Positions 50,390 to 59,109 of a stretch of DNA of 64,000 nt are shown here, piece after piece. The position numbers and the translations under genes were made by a program. The notes under the pieces are model-generated. The model was not told where the DNA came from. It saw only the letters and a program-made list of their open reading frames with translations, and made no database searches. The first letter of the stretch is position 1. Every line of letters begins with the position of its first letter. Origin of the DNA: Microcaldota archaeon (GTDB taxonomy: Archaea; Micrarchaeota; Micrarchaeia; Micrarchaeales; Micrarchaeaceae); assembly GCA_021818545.1 (NCBI GenBank), contig JAKATX010000013.1, positions 86,276 to 150,275 of the forward strand, read 5' to 3'.

Positions 50390-51388
50390 ATGATAACGAT
50401 AAATAGCATAGAAGAGCTCGCCGCGCTCCTCTGGAGGTACAAGCGCAACATGGTGATGCTTACATGCCATTCAAGGGCAGACATAGACTCTATGTCGTCT
50501 GTAATAGCACTATCCCGATTCTTTGAATATCCTATCCTGGCTACACCGGATCAGCCGTCTTCCACTGCATTGCGCGTAATGAAGCGTTTCGGTTATGGCT
50601 CAGTAGCAATAGAAAACAAATTCCCTCAGGATGCCGAGGTCGTAATACTTCTGGATGCGAACAACTTCTCGGAATGCAGCGGTTTCAAGCAAAGGCTGGA
50701 GGAGTTCAAAGGCCAGATAATAGTAATAGACCACCACGCCCTGTCCGAAATAAACGCTGATAACGTAACCGTATTCAATGACGAGGGCTACAACTCCACG
50801 GCGAGCATAATGTACGAGCTGCTGAAGAGGCTCAACACAAAGACCGACCCGCGCATCGCCAAGCTGCTACTGGCAGGCATAATATCGGACTCTGCCGAAC
50901 TGAAGAACGCCACTGCACAGACTTTCATACAGATAGGGGAGCTACTGCGCCTTGCCCGGACGGATTACCAAGACCTGCTCGATAGCATCCGGCACATAGC
51001 TGACCCAGAAACGAGGGCCGATATAATAGAAGACCTGATGGGCGGCACAGTCGTGGTGCGTTCCGGGCTTCTTTTCGTTTTCGGAGTGGCGCATGGCAAG
51101 GCCAACGTAGTGGCGGATAATGCGATAAGGATAGGCGCCGATGTCGCGCTTTTCCAATCCGGCGGCGGCAAGGAGGTATCATTCTCGGCAAGGCTTCGCC
51201 CCACCCTGGACAGGATGTACGGCATACATCTCGGGCGCTTGCTCCAGGAACTTGCGCCGATTATATCCGGATCCGGCGGCGGGCATCCATGCGCGGCCGG
51301 GGCTTATGGCAGCAACATAGAAAATGCCCAAGAATTCGTTGACCAGTTCAACGAGAGCATAATACGGAAGGCCAAAGGAAGAAAGTGA
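50390..51388 (+). CDS. DHH/DHHA1 phosphoesterase (RecJ/NrnA-like)
   Basis: Exonuclease or nucleotide phosphodiesterase of 332 aa. Motif I LTCHSRADIDSMSSV (His and two Asp), motif II-like VVILLDANNF, motif III IIVIDHHAL, motif IV GIISDSAELKNA, and the C-terminal DHHA1 SGSGGGHPCAAGAYG. The DHH proteins of archaea include RecJ-like partners of GINS and nanoRNases; this single-polypeptide layout fits a nanoRNase or single-strand exonuclease. It starts 7 nt after prefoldin and is followed by mre11 after 6 nt, suggesting a DNA/RNA repair unit. Confidence 0.85.
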   Translation: MITINSIEELAALLWRYKRNMVMLTCHSRADIDSMSSVIALSRFFEYPILATPDQPSSTALRVMKRFGYGSVAIENKFPQDAEVVILLDANNFSECSGFKQRLEEFKGQIIVIDHHALSEINADNVTVFNDEGYNSTASIMYELLKRLNTKTDPRIAKLLLAGIISDSAELKNATAQTFIQIGELLRLARTDYQDLLDSIRHIADPETRADIIEDLMGGTVVVRSGLLFVFGVAHGKANVVADNAIRIGADVALFQSGGGKEVSFSARLRPTLDRMYGIHLGRLLQELAPIISGSGGGHPCAAGAYGSNIENAQEFVDQFNESIIRKAKGRK

Positions 51389-51394
51389 AGCACG

Positions 51395-52615
51395 ATGAAG
51401 ATAGCCATAGTATCGGATCTCCACCTGGGTTACGACAGGTTTTCGGAAGACGCATACGCGCAGGCAAGGGAAGCTCTGGAGAGGGCATCAGCCATGGCGG
51501 ATGCATTGCTGATACCGGGCGACGTGTTCGACAAGCGAGCGCCAAAACCAGAGACGATAGCACAAGCGATAAACATATTCAGGGACATATCCCACAAAAA
51601 ATGGGGCGCTGCGGTAGAAGGATTCGCAAGCGGTCCATCACGGGAAAGCAAGGCCTACACAAATGCCCCAATAGTGGCGATACCTGGCACACACGAAAGG
51701 ACTGCTGAGGGAAAGGAAAATGCCCTTGAGCTGCTTAGCTTGGCAGGGCTTCTGGTTGATAGCAGTGAGGCAACCACGACTATCAGGAAAGGCGATGAGA
51801 GCGTCGCTGTGTTCGGCCTCGGCGGCCTTTCAGAGGATAGGGTAAAAGAGCGCCTCACACAGCTGAATCCTGCCCCGGTCCAAGGCGCCTTCAACATATT
51901 CATGTTCCACCAGTCCACATACGAGCTTCTCCCATTCAGCAAGGATTTCATACACTACGATGACCTGCCTGGGGGTTTCGATTTGTACGTCAACGGCCAC
52001 ATCCACAGCAGGGTGGAGGCGGAGGTGCATTCAAAGAAGCTGCTGATACCGGGCAGCACTGTGCTGACACAGCTCAAGGAAGGAGAGCAGGAGAGCAAGG
52101 GATTCATAATATTCGACACGAATACCGGTGCATACTCATTTGAGCACATACATTCCAGGCCATTCGTGGTCAAGCACATAAAAACAGAGGATGCGACGCC
52201 AAAAGACGTTGTCGCTGCTGCAGAGGCAGAAATAGATTCAATACTAGGTTCGTCGCAAGAGAAGCCCATAATAAAAATCTACTTCGAAGGTTCGATGCGC
52301 GAAGGTTTCTCCACAGGCGACATGCCATTCAGGACGCTTAGCATGAAGTACGCCCAGAGCGCATTCCTAGACATAGACTCGTCCGGCATGAAGAATCCCG
52401 AGGTCGAAAGGGAGATAGAAGAGCTCAGGGAGGGTAGGATGGGCGAACTTCCCATAAAAGAACTTGGCATAAGCATCTTGGGTGCAAGGTTGAAGGAGGC
52501 CAAATTTGAGAAAAAGGTCGATTTCCACGAATTGTTCAACATACTGTCCGAGCCGATAAGCAAGGAAAAGGTGCTAAGAAATGCGCTGGAATACCTGTCT
52601 CAAAAGTCCCGATAG
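51395..52615 (+). CDS. mre11: Mre11 nuclease
   Basis: Double-strand-break nuclease (406 aa). Phosphoesterase motifs: IVSDLHLG (I), LLIPGDVFDKRAP (II), IPGTHER (III; usual GNHD is GTHE here), FHQS and VNGHIHSR (V). An insert after motif III and a C-terminal capping domain follow. No rad50 is adjacent; it would have to be elsewhere. The GTHE form changes the Asn usually in GNHD, a metal ligand in the family; Thr is a weak substitute, so activity should not be assumed. Confidence 0.85.
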   Translation: MKIAIVSDLHLGYDRFSEDAYAQAREALERASAMADALLIPGDVFDKRAPKPETIAQAINIFRDISHKKWGAAVEGFASGPSRESKAYTNAPIVAIPGTHERTAEGKENALELLSLAGLLVDSSEATTTIRKGDESVAVFGLGGLSEDRVKERLTQLNPAPVQGAFNIFMFHQSTYELLPFSKDFIHYDDLPGGFDLYVNGHIHSRVEAEVHSKKLLIPGSTVLTQLKEGEQESKGFIIFDTNTGAYSFEHIHSRPFVVKHIKTEDATPKDVVAAAEAEIDSILGSSQEKPIIKIYFEGSMREGFSTGDMPFRTLSMKYAQSAFLDIDSSGMKNPEVEREIEELREGRMGELPIKELGISILGARLKEAKFEKKVDFHELFNILSEPISKEKVLRNALEYLSQKSR

Positions 52616-52719
52616 CCTTACTAGAACGGCCTTTACCGCCTCGCTGATTTTCCAATGGATGCGCCAAATAGATAGCGATAAAAACCTTTATTGAGATTCA
52701 AATAATATAGGTGACCAAG

Positions 52720-52896
52720 ATGGATCTACACGCCTGCCAGAAATGCGGGCATCATGTCACAGAATACGAAAATGCGCTATGGCACTTCGATGAAGGCCCG
52801 ACTCATTATTCGGATCTGTGCCAGCAGGAGGGATGCCTATGCAGCAAACCGCAGTACTCATTAAAAGCGCCTGAAGCAGCGACGATCATGGCCTGA
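52720..52896 (+). CDS. Small zinc-binding protein
   Basis: A 58-aa protein with CQKCGHHVTEYENALWHF near the N-terminus and CQQEGCLCSKPQ in the second half; six Cys and several His make a small zinc or iron-sulfur fold likely. No family recognised. AGGTGACC precedes ATG 52720, chosen over GTG 52711. It is the first of three accessory genes before the Ntn hydrolase. Confidence 0.65.
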   Translation: MDLHACQKCGHHVTEYENALWHFDEGPTHYSDLCQQEGCLCSKPQYSLKAPEAATIMA

Positions 52897-52923
52897 CGGC
52901 CCGATTGTTAGGTCTTGGATAGC

Positions 52924-54099
52924 ATGTCTGCACAATCAAGCGATGGCAAAGCCAGCGAGGGTTTTCCGTATATGAAGAGGGACGGATTGAAGCCAGGTTC
53001 AAGGAATTCAGACCGCAGCACGCCGCTGATAAGCGCCATAATAAATGGAGATATCGCAGAGGCCAACAAGGAGATCACCCAAGGCGCAAATGTGAATTAT
53101 GCCAATGCGATTGGAGAAACTCCATTGATGAAGGCATCAAAAGGCGGGCATGCCGCGCTGGTGAAACTGCTTCTTAAAAAGGGTGCGGATCCCGACTCCG
53201 ATGACATAGGCGGCGGCACCGCGCTAATGCGGGCAGCGTACGAAGGCAGCATGGACATAGGCAAGCTCATCATCGGCGCTAAGGCTGACGTCAACGCAAG
53301 GGATCGGAAGGGATGGACCGCGCTCTGTATAGCAACATCAAACGGCCACCTCGAATTCGCCCGCATGTTAATAGACAATGGTGCAGTTTTCAAGCCGATG
53401 GAAACATACGAGGATTTCGGCTCGTATTGGATAAGCTCCATATCGTTCAGTAATGGCGCCGACATAGAATCAGCAATGGAGCGCATATTCAACGTTTTCG
53501 TAAATTCCTGCGTGACTAGGATGGTTGAGTGGAAGGTAATCTGCAGCGATCTCTCATTCAACGGCAGCCAATCGTCCGGTGTATTGACATCGCAGCCGTT
53601 CTTCCCATCGGACTATTCGGACATCGAAGCCGTGCCGTACGCAAAGGCGGAGCAAATGCTTGTCAAGTTCGGCGAGATAAAATTCTCCTGCAATCTAAGA
53701 TTGGGGGATGCAAAGCTGAAGCATGAGGAAAACTACGGGCTTTCAGGCAAGTTCACCAGGACGAAAGATGGCTTCAGCGTCTCAGCCAAAATCGGCCCGA
53801 GAATAGGCATACGCTGGCACATAGCCAACCTGCTGAACACCGCATTCATTTCGTCCGTTGCTTACGGGAATCTCGAAAGCGCAAGATTGTTGATAGATAT
53901 GGGCGCTGACGTTAACTGCAAGGACAAGACGGGCCAAAGCGCCCTGATGTGGGCTGCATTCATGGGCCACCCCAAAATTGCCGAGCTGCTGATCCAAAAA
54001 GGTGCGGATTTGAACTTCGCGTATGAGGGCCTAAACGGAAAGCGCAGCTTTCCTGAGGCTATGCGTATGCTTTCAGGCCTTTCCAAGCCGAAGAAATGA
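52924..54099 (+). CDS. Ankyrin-repeat protein with inserted domain
   Basis: About three ankyrin repeats at 35-150 (STPLISAIINGDIAEANKEI, GETPLMKASKGGHAALVKLLLKKGADPD, GTALMRAAYEGSMDIGKLII, GWTALCIATSNGHLEFARMLIDNGA), then a non-ankyrin block of about 150 residues, then about two more repeats (SVAYGNLESARLLIDMGADVN, SALMWAAFMGHPKIAELLIQKGADLN). Ankyrin proteins are rare in archaea and common in host-associated microbes; a role in partner contact is inference. No signal peptide. Start ATG 52924 rather than TTG 52915. Cytoplasmic scaffold is the default reading. Confidence 0.85.
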   Translation: MSAQSSDGKASEGFPYMKRDGLKPGSRNSDRSTPLISAIINGDIAEANKEITQGANVNYANAIGETPLMKASKGGHAALVKLLLKKGADPDSDDIGGGTALMRAAYEGSMDIGKLIIGAKADVNARDRKGWTALCIATSNGHLEFARMLIDNGAVFKPMETYEDFGSYWISSISFSNGADIESAMERIFNVFVNSCVTRMVEWKVICSDLSFNGSQSSGVLTSQPFFPSDYSDIEAVPYAKAEQMLVKFGEIKFSCNLRLGDAKLKHEENYGLSGKFTRTKDGFSVSAKIGPRIGIRWHIANLLNTAFISSVAYGNLESARLLIDMGADVNCKDKTGQSALMWAAFMGHPKIAELLIQKGADLNFAYEGLNGKRSFPEAMRMLSGLSKPKK

Positions 54100-54174
54100 C
54101 AGATTTGCGCCAAATCCGCTAATACGAGCAATTTAAATACCTTAAGCAGGATAGATAATTTGAGGTAGAATTGC

Positions 54175-55284
54175 ATGACTACTATTTCGAATGTTGCTTA
54201 CAAAGATGGCAGAGTCATAGCTGCTGACAGCAAAGTATCCATATGGCTAGACGATTACCAAGAGGATTTCAAGAAGATAGTCCAGATAGGCAACACTAAC
54301 GTGATAGTCCAGATGGCCGGTGACTTGTATGTCGCCACGGAGGGCATAAAGGTGCTGCAGGAAGTGCTTGCAAAGTACCCGAATGACGATTTGGAGGATC
54401 ACATATCGGATGTAAACGCAGGTCTGCATGCCGTATCAAACGAGCTTAAAAGCGAAGCGAACAAGGAAGCATCCATATTTGGCCAGCCCCCTGAAGGACG
54501 CCACGCCATGCTTCTTGTATCGGTGAATTCAGGAGGGCAGGTTAAGTCTTTCGAGACCGAACTTGGGATAGATTACACGCCAAAGCCTACCTTGAAGGTA
54601 AAGGACGCAGACCACATGGAGGAATCGGTAGAGCTTGTAGCAGCGCCCGTAGCTAGTTTCACAAGGCTAAGGTATGATGAGAGCGTGGCAGTCGGGCCGG
54701 ATCCGCGTTCCCAGATGGTTCTGGACGAGATATTAGCCAACTACCCTGACTACAATGGCAGGAGCAGGGAGGATGCCGCAGCAATAAATTACACGCTCAT
54801 ACAAACGTTTATAGATAAGAACAAGGGCGTGGGATGGCCCGTATACGAATGGGACGTCAACAAGGCAGACAAGACGCCTACGATGCTGCACAAGTCAATA
54901 AGGCCTACAGACATGAGCAAGGCACTGAGCGATTATGTCAGCGCATTGCTGCCTACGTCGTATGCTGCCTTTGAGGTTGCAACTCTTAGCATACAGGTAA
55001 AGATGGCAGGCAATGAGGAGCAGTCCAGGTCTAAGAAGCTAGAAGAGGCAAGAAAGGGCGCCATATCGCTTAGCAAGGATGATATGCAAACGCTTGAAAA
55101 GTCCGTAACGGAAATGCATGACTACGTTGCCAAGGCCAGAAAACAGCTCAGAATGGCGCAGAATCAGCTTTCCACAGAGGAGCAGAAGCTGTCAGTTTAC
55201 CTGGCCCAGCGCAATGCGGTGAAGGAGCACGCCGTGGAAGTAAGCAAGAAACCTGACAAGGAGAAGAGTACAGGCACCATCTGA
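54175..55284 (+). CDS. Proteasome-like Ntn hydrolase with C-terminal coiled coil
   Basis: Begins MTTISNVAYKDGRVIAADSKVS. With Met removed, Thr1, Asp17 (AADSK) and Lys33 (DFKKIVQIG) match the proteasome/HslV catalytic set in both identity and spacing, and IVQMAGDL resembles the following AG motif. The Ntn fold runs to about 275 with an insertion (about 120-200) longer than usual, then a helical, charged coiled coil (about 285-350) and a disordered tail. Total 369 aa against about 200 for proteasome beta. It is not the standard archaeal beta subunit. It has its own promoter region; TTTAAATACC lies at about 54132. Protease, assembly factor or other amidase: cannot be told. Confidence 0.8.
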   Translation: MTTISNVAYKDGRVIAADSKVSIWLDDYQEDFKKIVQIGNTNVIVQMAGDLYVATEGIKVLQEVLAKYPNDDLEDHISDVNAGLHAVSNELKSEANKEASIFGQPPEGRHAMLLVSVNSGGQVKSFETELGIDYTPKPTLKVKDADHMEESVELVAAPVASFTRLRYDESVAVGPDPRSQMVLDEILANYPDYNGRSREDAAAINYTLIQTFIDKNKGVGWPVYEWDVNKADKTPTMLHKSIRPTDMSKALSDYVSALLPTSYAAFEVATLSIQVKMAGNEEQSRSKKLEEARKGAISLSKDDMQTLEKSVTEMHDYVAKARKQLRMAQNQLSTEEQKLSVYLAQRNAVKEHAVEVSKKPDKEKSTGTI

Positions 55285-55364
55285 TGGCAAAAAGCTCAAG
55301 CTGGCCGCTCCACAAGCATTCAGAATAAGGTCAAATAAATCTAAGCAGACCAGCCGTTGCACTT

Positions 55365-55628
55365 TCACTTCTTTGCGGGCTTCTGCTTTGGCGCTGGATG
55401 CGGCTCCTTCTCCTCCAGTTCGAGCGCCTTGTTTACCATTGCCTTGTCCTTGGCGTCCACTTTTTCATTCAGGAATTCCAGATGCCTCGGATTGCAGCGC
55501 CTGTCCTTTGGCCTTGCGGCCGTAACAACGTCAACGAAGCCGTCCTCGCGCAGCTTTGTTATCACTGCACGCTTGCCCGCATCCCTTCCATACTTCTTTA
55601 TGCAAACCCTGCCTACTTCTAACAACAT
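55365..55628 (-). CDS. rpl14e: Ribosomal protein eL14
   Basis: Large-subunit protein of 87 aa with an SH3-like KOW fold: LEVGRVCIKKYGRDAGKRAVITKL is the eL14 start, and RRCNPRHLEFLNEKVD the second half. The C-terminal 20 residues are Lys/Pro-rich. Last gene of the usual archaeal adk-EMC3-eL34-cmk-eL14 cluster; cbf5, which often follows, is absent. 8-nt gap to cmk. Confidence 0.9.
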   Translation of the reverse strand: MLLEVGRVCIKKYGRDAGKRAVITKLREDGFVDVVTAARPKDRRCNPRHLEFLNEKVDAKDKAMVNKALELEEKEPHPAPKQKPAKK

Positions 55629-55636
55629 ATTAACAC

Positions 55637-56161
55637 CTAAGCAAACTTCTTCTTATCCCTGGCAAGCGCGATCATGGATATTATCTCCACCATCTCCTGC
55701 GGCGTGAAATTCTCGGTGTTGAGCTCTATGTCAAATATGGAGTGATCCTTCAAATCCATGCCATAGACCTTCTGCCATCTTTTCACGTTGCCCACGTCCT
55801 TCTCGTTCAGATATGTCTGTATGAATGTCCTGCCCTTCTGTTTTAGCTTCATAAGCCTTATTGCCCTCTCTTTCCTGCTTGCGTTCAGCCACACCCTTAG
55901 CGTGGCGTCCTTTATGAACCAGGCGCACAGCCACGTGCTTATCACGCAGTTCTTGCCCCTGGCCATGCTTATGACCTGCTTGTCAAAATCCTTCTCGTAG
56001 GTCTTGGTCACTACTTTCTGCATGTGCAGCAGGTCCTTCTCGTCCTTTGTGACGTCCTTGTAGGATTTCTGTATGTGCTCTATGTTGAGCTCTTCGGCCA
56101 GCATCTCCCCTAGTGTCGTCTTACCGCTACCGCTCAAACCAGCCAGACAGATCCGTATCAT
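55637..56161 (-). CDS. cmk: Cytidylate kinase
   Basis: Phosphorylates CMP/dCMP (174 aa). P-loop IRICLAGLSGSGKTTLGEML, the NMP-binding KSYKDVTKDE, ISTWLCAWFIKDATLRVWL (adenine/CMP site) and lid R residues in RKERAIRL. Cluster position between eL34 and eL14 is typical for archaeal cmk. Starts at the second Met (56161); the first at 56164 is equally possible. Confidence 0.92.
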   Translation of the reverse strand: MIRICLAGLSGSGKTTLGEMLAEELNIEHIQKSYKDVTKDEKDLLHMQKVVTKTYEKDFDKQVISMARGKNCVISTWLCAWFIKDATLRVWLNASRKERAIRLMKLKQKGRTFIQTYLNEKDVGNVKRWQKVYGMDLKDHSIFDIELNTENFTPQEMVEIISMIALARDKKKFA

Positions 56162-56174
56162 CAAAATCCCCCGC

Positions 56175-56480
56175 TCAGTGGGCGACTAGCTGCAGCACAT
56201 ACTTACGCTGCCTCATTCCTATATCATTAAGTTTCATGTCGCCCTGCTCTACCCTGCTTCCAAGCGTTATTACGTCTGCAGTGCATCTTGCGCAAAGCAC
56301 CCCGCCAAAAAGTCTGCTGTTGCTTCTGCGAGATTTCCCGCCCTTTGTGCTTATGCCATTGAGTTCTGCGCTGCATATTGCGCAATGCGGCTGCGAAGTT
56401 TTGGCTGCCCTGTAATGTACTACATTCCTCTTCTTAGCTGTTATCCTGTTGACTTTCTTTACGCTGCGTGATCTATACAT
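56175..56480 (-). CDS. rpl34e: Ribosomal protein eL34
   Basis: Large-subunit protein with a zinc site: HCAICSAEL and LFGGVLCARCTADV. About 101 aa from ATG 56480 (MYRSRSVKKVNRITAKK), which is the family start; the longer frame to 56510 is not. Stands between EMC3-like and cmk genes as in other archaea. Confidence 0.93.
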   Translation of the reverse strand: MYRSRSVKKVNRITAKKRNVVHYRAAKTSQPHCAICSAELNGISTKGGKSRRSNSRLFGGVLCARCTADVITLGSRVEQGDMKLNDIGMRQRKYVLQLVAH

Positions 56481-56614
56481 AGGTTTCGGCAAGTTAAACA
56501 CCAAATTCAAAAATGCGTACTTATATTACAAGAGAAACGTATTTAGACATTAGCAAAATTCCTGCCTACAAAATTAATGCTTGCAGTGTGTGGATACGCC
56601 AGTCCGCAGCCATA

Positions 56615-57691
56615 TCACTTATCCTGCCCTATCTCCTTGGCTATCCTCATCTGCTTTATCTTGTTGCTGTCATATTTCATTATCACTAACGATGCGATCA
56701 GCCCCAGTACAAGCACTGGGTAAAAGAACAGGCTCTGGTAATTGAGCGGCATTAATATCAACGCGGTTCCTGTGGTCTTGCCCAAATTGCCTATGAATGT
56801 CACGTAATGCGTAGACGAGCCGGCCTGCTGCGCTCCGGCGGCAGGTTCTGCGGTATAGTAACCGGTAACCAAGCAAGGTGTTTTTGTATCGGTAAAGTTC
56901 AGCACCCCTGCGCTATTGCTGGAATTGTAGCCGCACCCCTCCACGTGTGAGAAATTGTAGCTCCCCCCACTTGTATTGATGGATCTGGCGTATGAGTACC
57001 TTATGGATCCGGAAGCGGAGCCGAACGAAATTGGGAGCTGATTGTTTAGGTACGAGTAATTTGTGCCTGAATAGGATACGTTCAAGGCGATGTCCTTTGA
57101 CACCTGATTGTCGTTTATGCTGGTGCCAAATCCAACGCCGTTTACGTTGTAAAAGCCCTCGATCGTGCAGTTGCCAGTGATTTTGCTGCCATTGATGGTC
57201 CCAGACGCCCCTACCCCAGATATGCCCGTGCAGCCGTTGGTCGAGTTTACAAAAGTATAGCCTGCTGCCGACGACTGGAACGAATAGCTGTAGACTGCCG
57301 AGCTGTTCACGGCGATCGCATACGGCGCCTGGTACGTGGCTCCATTGACCACGACTGCAACACTACCGAATTCCAGAGGCAGGGCGTAGTAGTAGAGTAT
57401 GAGGAAGATTGGTATTATCAGCATTGGTTTCAGGGAACTGCGCATCTGCTCCCCCGCTATAGGCATCAATTCCTTGTTTTTGGCCGTTATCGCTTCCTGG
57501 GGAGCCTTGCTCTTTATCATGGCATTAAGCTCCTTCTGCAGGTCGCCCATCTTCATCCTGAGCTCTCTCATCCTGTGCACATTGACAAGCTTCCTCTGCA
57601 TTGCCAGCGAAAGCCCCAGATAAAGCACTCCTATGATAAGTATGATTGCCTCTGTTGAAGGCGACATCGGTGTTAGAGGAAACTGCAGCAT
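56615..57691 (-). CDS. EMC3/DUF106 membrane insertase with large outside insertion
   Basis: YidC-superfamily insertase. TM1 (IILIIGVLYLGLSLAMQRKLV), a coiled-coil (RELRMKMGDLQKELNAMIKSKAPQEAITAKNKELMPIAGEQM) and TM2 (LKPMLIIPIFLILYYYALP) match, then about 200 residues rich in Ser, Asn, Gly and Tyr before TM3 (FFYPVLVLGLIASLVIMKY). The insertion has two similar halves, each with one Cys pair (NGCTG/GNCTIEGF and EGCGYN/TPCLVTGYY), suggesting disulfides. Normal archaeal DUF106 proteins are about 170-200 aa. Cluster position upstream of eL34 is standard. Confidence 0.85.
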   Translation of the reverse strand: MLQFPLTPMSPSTEAIILIIGVLYLGLSLAMQRKLVNVHRMRELRMKMGDLQKELNAMIKSKAPQEAITAKNKELMPIAGEQMRSSLKPMLIIPIFLILYYYALPLEFGSVAVVVNGATYQAPYAIAVNSSAVYSYSFQSSAAGYTFVNSTNGCTGISGVGASGTINGSKITGNCTIEGFYNVNGVGFGTSINDNQVSKDIALNVSYSGTNYSYLNNQLPISFGSASGSIRYSYARSINTSGGSYNFSHVEGCGYNSSNSAGVLNFTDTKTPCLVTGYYTAEPAAGAQQAGSSTHYVTFIGNLGKTTGTALILMPLNYQSLFFYPVLVLGLIASLVIMKYDSNKIKQMRIAKEIGQDK

Positions 57692-57698
57692 ATAATCA

Positions 57699-58283
57699 CT
57701 ATTCTTTGAATACCTCTTCCAGTATCTCTGCGAATCTCTTTACGGTGGCGTCCAGCATGTCCTGCTTGTTGTCTATTACGTATAGAGGTATGTTCAGCTT
57801 TTGCGAGTAATAGGATAGCGAGGACAGGTTTATTACCCTCTGCATGTCGACCAGCCTTGCATCTTCGACCTCGCGCTTCCTGTTCTTGTCGCTTGCTCTC
57901 CTGATAAGTATGTCCTCGGTGCTTGCATCTATGCAAACTATAGCCCTTAATCCGTCCTTTAGCAGCATGGTCTCTGCCGTAGGTAAGCCTGGCACGTACC
58001 TGCCCCTCTGCTCTATCGAAGCGTGGGTGTCAACCACAACATTGTCATTCATGGCGGCTATAGCAGCGAAGGCCAGTTTCCTGAGCTCGGTTATCTTGTC
58101 ATTTGGCAGATACCTTATCTCATCCCTGTCCTTTGCCCATCCCTTCTGCTTGACTATTTCCTCCATCAGCGTGCCTATTGTGACGTCCTTGTACTTCACT
58201 TTTGTGATGCCCTCGCTATTGGTTATGGCTGTCGTCTTGCCTGCCCCGGGCGTCCCTGTGACTATTATTATCCTGTTTGCCAT
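57699..58283 (-). CDS. adkA: Archaeal adenylate kinase
   Basis: AMP phosphorylation (194 aa). P-loop IIIVTGTPGAGKTTAI, VKYKDVTIGTLM, DTHASIEQRGRYVPGLP (AMP site) and RRASDKNRKREVED are the archaeal AdkA type. Start ATG 58283 (MANRIIIV). The EMC3-like gene follows after 7 nt. Confidence 0.93.
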   Translation of the reverse strand: MANRIIIVTGTPGAGKTTAITNSEGITKVKYKDVTIGTLMEEIVKQKGWAKDRDEIRYLPNDKITELRKLAFAAIAAMNDNVVVDTHASIEQRGRYVPGLPTAETMLLKDGLRAIVCIDASTEDILIRRASDKNRKREVEDARLVDMQRVINLSSLSYYSQKLNIPLYVIDNKQDMLDATVKRFAEILEEVFKE

Positions 58284-58365
58284 CCGGCCACCAAAAATCA
58301 ATACACAGTATAAACTTTAATAAAAATATTTAATCCTATATACCGGCCCGTCCATGCACCAACGC

Positions 58366-58965
58366 TTACTGCTTCCGCAGCGCGGCGTCTGCTATCGCTG
58401 CTATATCATTACGTATCTCTTCCATACCCCTGCTTGAATCGATTATATGGTAACCGCCCCCCCTCTTGCTTATCCTGAGATAAGCGCTGCGCAGTTTCCT
58501 GAACGTCTTAACGTCATCAAACAGCTCCTTCTTGCCGCTTCTTGACGCCAGCCTTTTTGCCGCCTCTTCCGGAGTTATGTCCAGTATGAACGTAATGTCT
58601 GCAGCCGGGAACTTGCTGTTTATCTGGGTCAGCCATCTCATCTCCAATCCGGACGCCAATCCGTAGGCCCGCGTGGAATCTATGTACCTATCGGTTATGA
58701 CCACGGCGCCGTCGCCGGTCTTAGGGCGTATGAAGTTGGAAACGTGCCATGCTCTGTCCGCAACGAAGAGGAGCTGCAAGTATCTCGGATCAGGGGTGTT
58801 CCCCACGCTTCCAAGCTCTTTCTTAAGCAGTATGCCTGCGCTGCCATCTTGGGTCGGTTCCCTTGTGAGTTCTACCTTGGCCCCAAGCTTGCTGAGATGA
58901 TCAGCCAAAAGCTTGGCCTGGGTAGACTTGCCAGAGCCATCGATTCCTTCGAATGCTATAAGCAT
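58366..58965 (-). CDS. tmk: Thymidylate kinase
   Basis: Phosphorylates dTMP (199 aa). P-loop FEGIDGSGKSTQAKLLADHL, the DR[YH] motif ITDRYIDSTRAYG, and lid ASRSGKKELFD. LTREPTQDGSAG is the canonical TREP motif. Start ATG 58965 (MLIAFEGIDGSGKST), preferred over 58992. Own short AT-rich promoter region upstream. Confidence 0.94.
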   Translation of the reverse strand: MLIAFEGIDGSGKSTQAKLLADHLSKLGAKVELTREPTQDGSAGILLKKELGSVGNTPDPRYLQLLFVADRAWHVSNFIRPKTGDGAVVITDRYIDSTRAYGLASGLEMRWLTQINSKFPAADITFILDITPEEAAKRLASRSGKKELFDDVKTFRKLRSAYLRISKRGGGYHIIDSSRGMEEIRNDIAAIADAALRKQ

Positions 58966-59109
58966 CAAACTACCATTTCGAACTAAACGCAAATTAAAGC
59001 TAAAAAGCCTCCCAAAGAATTAGCCAATGTAGATCGGCCTGGTAAAAAGCAAGAAGATCCGGGCAAAGCCCGGACATTAAAAATCAAATAAAGATGGACT
59101 AAGCTAAGT

